15,361 bases of DNA from Davidsoniella eucalypti (lineage: Eukaryota; Ascomycota; Sordariomycetes; Microascales; Ceratocystidaceae): positions 1 to 15,361 of the forward strand of contig RMBW01000285.1 of assembly GCA_004009845.1 (NCBI GenBank). The letters are read 5' to 3'. A model generated the notes under the pieces. It had not been told where the DNA came from. It searched no databases and saw only the letters and a list, made by a program, of their open reading frames with translations. Shown here piece after piece: positions 14,713-15,361 of this stretch. How positions within the stretch are numbered: the stretch's first letter is position 1; each line of letters opens with the position of its first letter. A program made the translations under genes and the position numbers.

Positions 14713-14744
14713 GGAAAAGTGGCCCGCGAAGTGGTGAAGTACGT
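14713..14744 (-). repeat. Right terminal inverted repeat (32 bp)
   Basis: Exact inverted partner of 13646-13677. Confidence 0.95.
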
Positions 14745-14747
14745 CGT

Positions 14748-15361
14748 TATAGTTATGTTAGTTAGTTGGTTTATTTTTTATTTATTAATTGTTATTTAGT
14801 TACTAATTAGGTGTCATACAAGTTGAGAAATGCTTGTTTTCTACTTTGAAAAGCATAATTTTGTTCATCATTTGATTATATAAAAGTGAACCTAGTACCT
14901 ATTATACACAACAATCTTAGTCACTATAAATTCATACAGTAGCGTTTGGTACTATGTTCATGTAGTTGTAATGGCTTAGCACTAAAACTGGTCCACTTTC
15001 TAATGCCCATTTACAGCAATGCCCACGAATATAAATTTAATTGTTTAAAAAATAAGACTTAAAATGATACCTAGCAACCACTTAGATAGCTAATTTATGA
15101 CGTCAACAATGCGCACTCTGTCAAATGTTAGCTTTAATTTTGTTTCTCGAATGCCGAGTAATTCCATACTGCGGGGGAACAGGTAAAGCTAACTTGACTG
15201 AACATCACTTTTGCTGATATTTGTTATCCGTTACTGAGTTTATCATGAGTTGTGTTTCTTTTCATATAGGGGTTAGGGTATTTCCATAACAAATAAAAAT
15301 GTCCTCCATTTCCACCTTTGGTAAATTGTTTTTGGTTATTTGAATAAACATAACTACGTGA
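14748..15361. other. AT-rich sequence with no recognisable feature
   Basis: No frame of note on either strand, no tRNA-like box B and no repeat structure that I can see. The first two bases are the right TA flank of the pogo-like element. Confidence 0.6.

Larger units (their letters stand above)
13646..14747 (+). mobile_element. Internally deleted Fot1/pogo-like DNA transposon
   Basis: About 1.1 kb bounded by perfect 32-bp terminal inverted repeats (13646-13677 and 14713-14744) and flanked by TA. On the right an extra CGT (14745-14747), apparently a slippage copy of the end, lies before the TA. Inside are the N-terminal DNA-binding part and the C-terminal zinc knuckle of a pogo-type transposase, but most of the DDE catalytic core is gone. 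Autonomous Fot1-like elements are close to 2 kb, so roughly half has been lost. With intact ends it might still be moved by a transposase made elsewhere. Confidence 0.88.

Noticed and set aside
1..15361. CRISPR array, rRNA or bacterial-type operon
   Set aside because: No regularly spaced repeats, rRNA-like sequence or tight gene strings are present; the content is plainly fungal.

Overview
The window looks like genome sequence from a filamentous ascomycete (Pezizomycotina). The evidence is a permease gene with four short spliceosomal introns (GTAAGT-type donors, CTAAC-type branch sites), relics of fungal-specific transcription factors, a Ty1/copia LTR retrotransposon and a Fot1/pogo-type DNA transposon. 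I see no feature that fixes the species.

Layout: 1-286 is host sequence without a recognisable gene. 287-4571 is a complete minus-strand Ty1/copia element. It has 148/149-bp LTRs differing by one base, a 5-bp target duplication (CCGCT), a primer-binding site matching the initiator-tRNA-Met anticodon arm, a polypurine tract, and two uninterrupted overlapping ORFs: Gag plus protease, then integrase-RT-RNase H. 4572-5488 is the upstream region of the one apparently living host gene, a five-exon, 564-residue amino-acid permease of the YAT family (5489-7760, plus strand, AGP2-like). Just after its stop codon is a local duplication of its own tail-coding sequence.

From about 8065 to 9800 there are broken transcription-factor genes. 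One relic (8065-8530) is split by a G8-tract frameshift. A second domain is in two facing halves on opposite strands (9365-9799 minus, 8856-9314 plus), as expected if half of a minus-strand gene was inverted in place. From 9800 to 13645 the sequence is AT-rich with no convincing gene. It holds microsatellites, a 45-bp inverted repeat bounding 787 bp, and tiny ORFs of uncertain origin. 13646-14747 is an internally deleted pogo/Fot1-like transposon with perfect 32-bp terminal inverted repeats, TA flanks and a dead transposase. 14748-15361 has no recognisable feature.

Overall, one conserved nutrient-uptake gene sits between a young, apparently intact retrotransposon and a stretch of gene and transposon relics. 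The strongest points are the half-tRNA type primer site, the protease-in-gag layout of the copia element, and the transcription-factor gene that appears to be broken by an inversion.
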